A DNA stretch of 64,000 bases from Deinococcus sp. AJ005 (GTDB taxonomy: Bacteria > Deinococcota > Deinococci > Deinococcales > Deinococcaceae). A program made the translations under genes and the position numbers. Position 1 is the stretch's first letter, and each line of letters begins with the position of its first letter. The DNA lies in contig NZ_CP044990.1 in NCBI RefSeq assembly GCF_009017495.1, positions 2,437,001-2,501,000 on the forward strand. The letters are read 5' to 3'. The notes beneath the pieces are model-generated. The model was not told the DNA's origin. It ran no database searches and saw only the letters and a program-made list of their open reading frames with translations. Shown here in pieces: positions 61,054 to 64,000 of the stretch.

Positions 61054-61080
61054 AAAGCGGCCCGAAGGCCGCTTTCTTCT
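61054..61080 (+). terminator. Terminator after the ABC exporter gene
   Basis: AAAGCGGCC (61054-61062) and GGCCGCTTT (61067-61075) form a perfect 9-bp stem with a CGAA tetraloop, followed by CTTCTT. It lies 115 bp after the ABC stop. The DNA from 61081 to 61276 shows no supported gene. Confidence 0.8.
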
Positions 61081-61276
61081 TATCGCGTGATGTCCGCTGG
61101 TGTTTTTCTCAGCAACGCTTTATCCCGAAGACTTGTACCCAGTACGCCGAGAAGATCATGTTTGGCACGCGGTTGTTCACAGAGCCACCGAAGAGGTTCA
61201 GTGCGGTGCCATCAGGTTTTCGCAGTGTCAAAGGAGTCGCTTGACGGCCTCTTCGCGCTGCTGCGGAGGCCCTGAC

Positions 61277-63007
61277 TTAGCCTGGTTCGCCGTCTCCCAG
61301 TTCCAGGGGCCGCAGGTGCGGCAGCGTGAACGACACCGTCGTGCCCTCATCCAGCACGCTCTCGGCCCACACCCGTCCACCGTGCCGCAAGATGATGCGC
61401 CGCACCGTCGCCAGTCCTATGCCCGTGCCCTCGAACTCACTGTGCGCGTGCAGCCGCTGGAAGGGGGTGAACAGCTTGCCCGCGTACGCCGGATCAAAGC
61501 CCACGCCGTTGTCCCGCACCCACACGGTCCACGCGGTAGGTCCCGCCCGCGTCCCGATCTCGATGATCGCCTGCTCCCGGGGCCGCGTGAACTTCACAGC
61601 GTTGCTCAGCAGGTTGATCATCACCTGCTGCAAGGTGACCGGGTCTCCCATCACCTGTGGCAGCGGCTCTACCCGCCACTCGATCTGGCGGCCCTCGTCA
61701 TCGACGTTGCGTCTGGCCCGCTCCACCAGCACGCTCAGGTTGACCTCGGTGTGCGCGTGCGGCTCCTGGGTGCTGCGCGACAGGGCCAGCATGGCGTCGA
61801 TCATGCGGTTCATCTGCCCAGCCGCCTGCTCCACCACCACCAGCGAGCGCTCGGCCTTCTCCGGGTGCCCACTGGCCAGGGCGCGGCGGGTCATCTCCAC
61901 GAAGCCCATGACGTGCCGCACCGGCGTCCGCAGGTCATGCGAGGCGCTGTACACGAAGGCTTCGAGTTCCCCGTTGACTGCTTTCAGTCCCTGGTTGCTG
62001 CGCAGCAGTAGCGCGGCGCTGGCCTGCAACTCCTGGGTGCGGCTTTCCAGGGCCTGGGTCTGCCAGGACCGCTCCAGCGCCAGACCCAGGCTACGTTCCA
62101 CGGCCTCAAACACCGCCTGGTCTGCCGGCAACCAGTCCTGAACAACCTGACTGCCGATCACGAACATGGCCGCCGGCAGACCGTCCCGGAAGTACGGGGC
62201 GAAGGCCGCCGCGCCGTACGACTCCGTGAGGGGGAACGCCTGTTCCTGGGCGTTCCAGCGGCTGAAGAACACCGGCCCCTGTGCCTTCACCGCCGCGCGG
62301 TAGCCAGGGGTGGTGTCCGGCAGTCCTGCGAACAACGAGGCGCGCAGTTCGGGGTCAGGCACATCCGCGAGCAGCGCACACCACAGGCCAGCGTGCCACT
62401 CGTAGTAGCCCACGGACCACTCGGGCATGGCCACCCACAGCAGGTCCCTGGCCCGCTCGGCCAGCCGCAGCGGGTCGGTTTCCGTCCCGATGGCCTCGGT
62501 CAGTTGCACGAACGCTTCCAGGGCGAGTTGACGGTTGTGGATCTGGGCCAGGTCACTGCGCTTCTGGGCGCTGTCTAGGGCGTGGTACACCGCCTTAAAC
62601 AGGTGCTGCTGCTGCGTGGTCCAGACCTCGGTGCTTTCCAGGCCCACGGCCAGCATGGCCACAGGCTGACCCCTCCGGAAGAAGGGGGCCAGGCCCGCAG
62701 CATGGAATGTCTCCGTGAATGGGATGCCCTGCTCGGCGGCGTCCCAGTGGTCAAAGAACTGCGGCGTGCGGGCGGCCACCGTCTGGGCGAAGCAGGGCGT
62801 GTCCAGCGGCAGCCCGCCCTGGATCAGGTTCAGCAGATCCGGCGGCACGCCGTCGGTGGTCACAAGCGCCACCCAGTGCTCGCCCTGGCGTTCGTAGTAG
62901 CCCGCCTTCAGGTCCGGGATGTTCTGACTCGACACCTGTTCAGCGTCCTGGGCCAGCTCACCGTGCAGTGACGGCGAACCTGCAACCAGGCCAGTGGGTT
63001 TGGGCAT
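61277..63007 (-). CDS. Sensor histidine kinase with tandem GAF domains
   Basis: A 576-aa soluble kinase. Two homologous GAF-like modules (about 25-155 and 185-310) each carry a GYYE segment, a run such as FFDHWDAAEQGIP or FFSRWNAQEQAFP, and an 'FFRRGQPVAMLAVG' type strand. A short coiled linker leads to HisKA with YSASHDLRTPVRH and HATPase with INLLSNAVKFT, DNGVGFD and GTGIGLATVRRI, all intact. The ATG at 63007 has GGAG just upstream; GTG 63034 is an alternative. It lies 39 bp downstream of a related kinase on the same strand. No response regulator is adjacent. Confidence 0.88.
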   Translation of the reverse strand: MPKPTGLVAGSPSLHGELAQDAEQVSSQNIPDLKAGYYERQGEHWVALVTTDGVPPDLLNLIQGGLPLDTPCFAQTVAARTPQFFDHWDAAEQGIPFTETFHAAGLAPFFRRGQPVAMLAVGLESTEVWTTQQQHLFKAVYHALDSAQKRSDLAQIHNRQLALEAFVQLTEAIGTETDPLRLAERARDLLWVAMPEWSVGYYEWHAGLWCALLADVPDPELRASLFAGLPDTTPGYRAAVKAQGPVFFSRWNAQEQAFPLTESYGAAAFAPYFRDGLPAAMFVIGSQVVQDWLPADQAVFEAVERSLGLALERSWQTQALESRTQELQASAALLLRSNQGLKAVNGELEAFVYSASHDLRTPVRHVMGFVEMTRRALASGHPEKAERSLVVVEQAAGQMNRMIDAMLALSRSTQEPHAHTEVNLSVLVERARRNVDDEGRQIEWRVEPLPQVMGDPVTLQQVMINLLSNAVKFTRPREQAIIEIGTRAGPTAWTVWVRDNGVGFDPAYAGKLFTPFQRLHAHSEFEGTGIGLATVRRIILRHGGRVWAESVLDEGTTVSFTLPHLRPLELGDGEPG

Positions 63008-63046
63008 TGCTCCACACTGCCCTCTGTTCGTCACCGCTTGAACAGA

Positions 63047-64000
63047 TCAGTCAGGGACTTTGGGCAGGATGAAGCCGAAGGTGGACCCCACGCCAGGCTG
63101 ACCCTCCGCCATCATCGTCCCGCCATGCCGGGTCATGATGCGGCGCGCGTTCGCCAAACTGACCGCCGCTCCCTCGAAATCCTCCTGACGGTGCAAGCGC
63201 TGGAACATGGTGAACAACTTGTCACTGTACTGCGGGTTAAAGCCCACCCCGTTGTCGCGCACCCGCACCACCCAACTCGGCCCCTGGTCTTCTGCCCAGA
63301 TCTCGATCAGTGCCTGCTCGCGGGTGCGGGTGTACTTCACCGCATTGTTCATCAGCGCCGTGATCACCTGGCGCAACAGGTCCGCATCCCCCATGACAGT
63401 GGGCAGATCGCTAATCCGCCACTCGATCTGGCGCTGCGGCTGGGCCACGCCCATCTCGTGACGGACTGCCGTGAACAGTCGCTCGAGATTGACCCCCTCC
63501 CTTCTGAGTGGCTGGCGCGAGGTGCGCGAGACGTCCAGCATGCCGTCGATCAGCCCGCTCAGCGTGATAGCGGCGCTGGAGACGATCCCGAAGTAGCGCT
63601 CTGCCTTCGCGTTCAACGGCTCCGGCAGTTCGCGGCGCAGCAGATCACCAAAGCTGATGATGTGGCGCACGGGGGTCCGCAGATCATGCGAGACGCTGTA
63701 TGTGAACGCTTCGAGTTCCTCGTTGGTTGCCTGCAACTGGTCACGCTGGACCATGAGCTGCCGGGCGGTCTCGGTGCGTTCGAGGGCCAGACCCAGGCTG
63801 CGGCCCACGGCCCGGAACACAGCCTTGTAATGCTCAGACCAAGACATGGTGTCCTTGAACCCCAGCGCGAACATCGCCTGGGGACGCCCCCCGATGGACA
63901 GCGGGTAGAAGGCGACGCTCTGGTAGATCTCAGTCCCAGCGAAACGCTCCTTCTGGGGGTCCCAGCCATCGACGAAAATGGGCTGGCCCGTCTGCATGGG
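63047..64000 (-). CDS. GAF-domain histidine kinase with degenerate G2 box (partial)
   Basis: The gene enters from the right edge; about 317 C-terminal residues are visible. They include the end of a GAF module like those of the next gene (FVDGWDPQKERF, SIGGRPQAMFALG), HisKA with YSVSHDLRTPVRH, and HATPase with the N-box MNNAVKYT and G1 DNGVGFN. The G2 box reads EGAAVSLANARRI where the neighbour has EGTGIGLATVRRI, so the glycines that clamp ATP are lost. The pair arose by duplication. The 5' end and start are outside the window. Confidence 0.85.
   Translation of the reverse strand, partial: PMQTGQPIFVDGWDPQKERFAGTEIYQSVAFYPLSIGGRPQAMFALGFKDTMSWSEHYKAVFRAVGRSLGLALERTETARQLMVQRDQLQATNEELEAFTYSVSHDLRTPVRHIISFGDLLRRELPEPLNAKAERYFGIVSSAAITLSGLIDGMLDVSRTSRQPLRREGVNLERLFTAVRHEMGVAQPQRQIEWRISDLPTVMGDADLLRQVITALMNNAVKYTRTREQALIEIWAEDQGPSWVVRVRDNGVGFNPQYSDKLFTMFQRLHRQEDFEGAAVSLANARRIMTRHGGTMMAEGQPGVGSTFGFILPKVPD

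Noticed and set aside
61081..61276. Short open frames on both strands
   Set aside because: They are under 70 codons, lack start signals and show no family match; not enough to call a gene or a defined pseudogene.

Overview
The window looks like chromosomal DNA of a Deinococcus-type bacterium. The coding DNA is GC-rich. Many genes start 6-8 nt after a TANNNT box with no ribosome binding site, which is the leaderless arrangement known from Deinococcus. The gene set fits this phylum: a multi-POTRA BamA, bacillithiol biosynthesis (BshC), carboxynorspermidine decarboxylase, zinc-free L31, YggS-DivIVA, DinB-fold proteins and DUF4384/LGFP envelope proteins. No insertion sequence, prophage or CRISPR array was seen, so this is mostly core genome with small accessory patches.

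Layout. 0-12 kb: secreted trypsin-like protease, amidase, prephenate dehydratase, a coupled SDR/acyl-CoA synthetase pair, GMC oxidoreductase, an unknown 425-aa protein, and an aconitase-family LeuC/HacA large subunit with a small membrane protein behind it. 12-20 kb: AAC(3)-like acetyltransferase, DUF4180, an overlapping DinB-DinB-dUTPase operon, class III aminotransferase, TagA/WecG glycosyltransferase, Crp-family regulator, BshC and FtsY. 20-29 kb: NarL-type histidine kinase, an Mrp ATPase overlapping a SufR-like Fe-S regulator, 2H phosphoesterase, tRNA-Trp, an OmpR-type two-component pair, YkvA protein, and ribosomal genes L21, L27 and L31. 29-43 kb: thymidine kinase, GlgC, MiaA divergent from Hsp20, NspC, a deaminase, DUF4384 and DUF554 proteins, a leishmanolysin-like lipoprotein, a tiny helix-turn-helix protein behind a possible attenuator, and an overlapping YggS-DivIVA-P450 operon. 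43-54 kb: BamA, a heterodimeric ABC exporter with one degenerate ATP site, a cyclophilin lipoprotein, S4-DUF1684, and a three-gene operon of an Ig/cohesin-like lipoprotein, a small secreted protein and a dockerin-domain protein. 54-64 kb: a glutamate-racemase homologue with both catalytic cysteines changed to serine, an M16C peptidase, an AT-rich lipoprotein gene, a tRNA-Asn-like gene with a destroyed acceptor stem, a homodimer-type ABC exporter, and two GAF histidine kinases, the second running off the window.

How the genes connect. Several functions recur. Thiol and Fe-S handling is represented by BshC, DinB-fold proteins, Mrp and SufR-like. Envelope work is represented by BamA, lipoproteins, exporters and the dockerin operon. 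Nucleotide supply is represented by dUTPase and thymidine kinase. The least ordinary items are the possible cohesin-dockerin operon (51453-53730), the Cys-to-Ser racemase (53976-54779), and the corrupted tRNA-Asn transcription unit (58689-58832) next to AT-rich DNA. All functional calls rest on reading motifs by eye; no database search was run.
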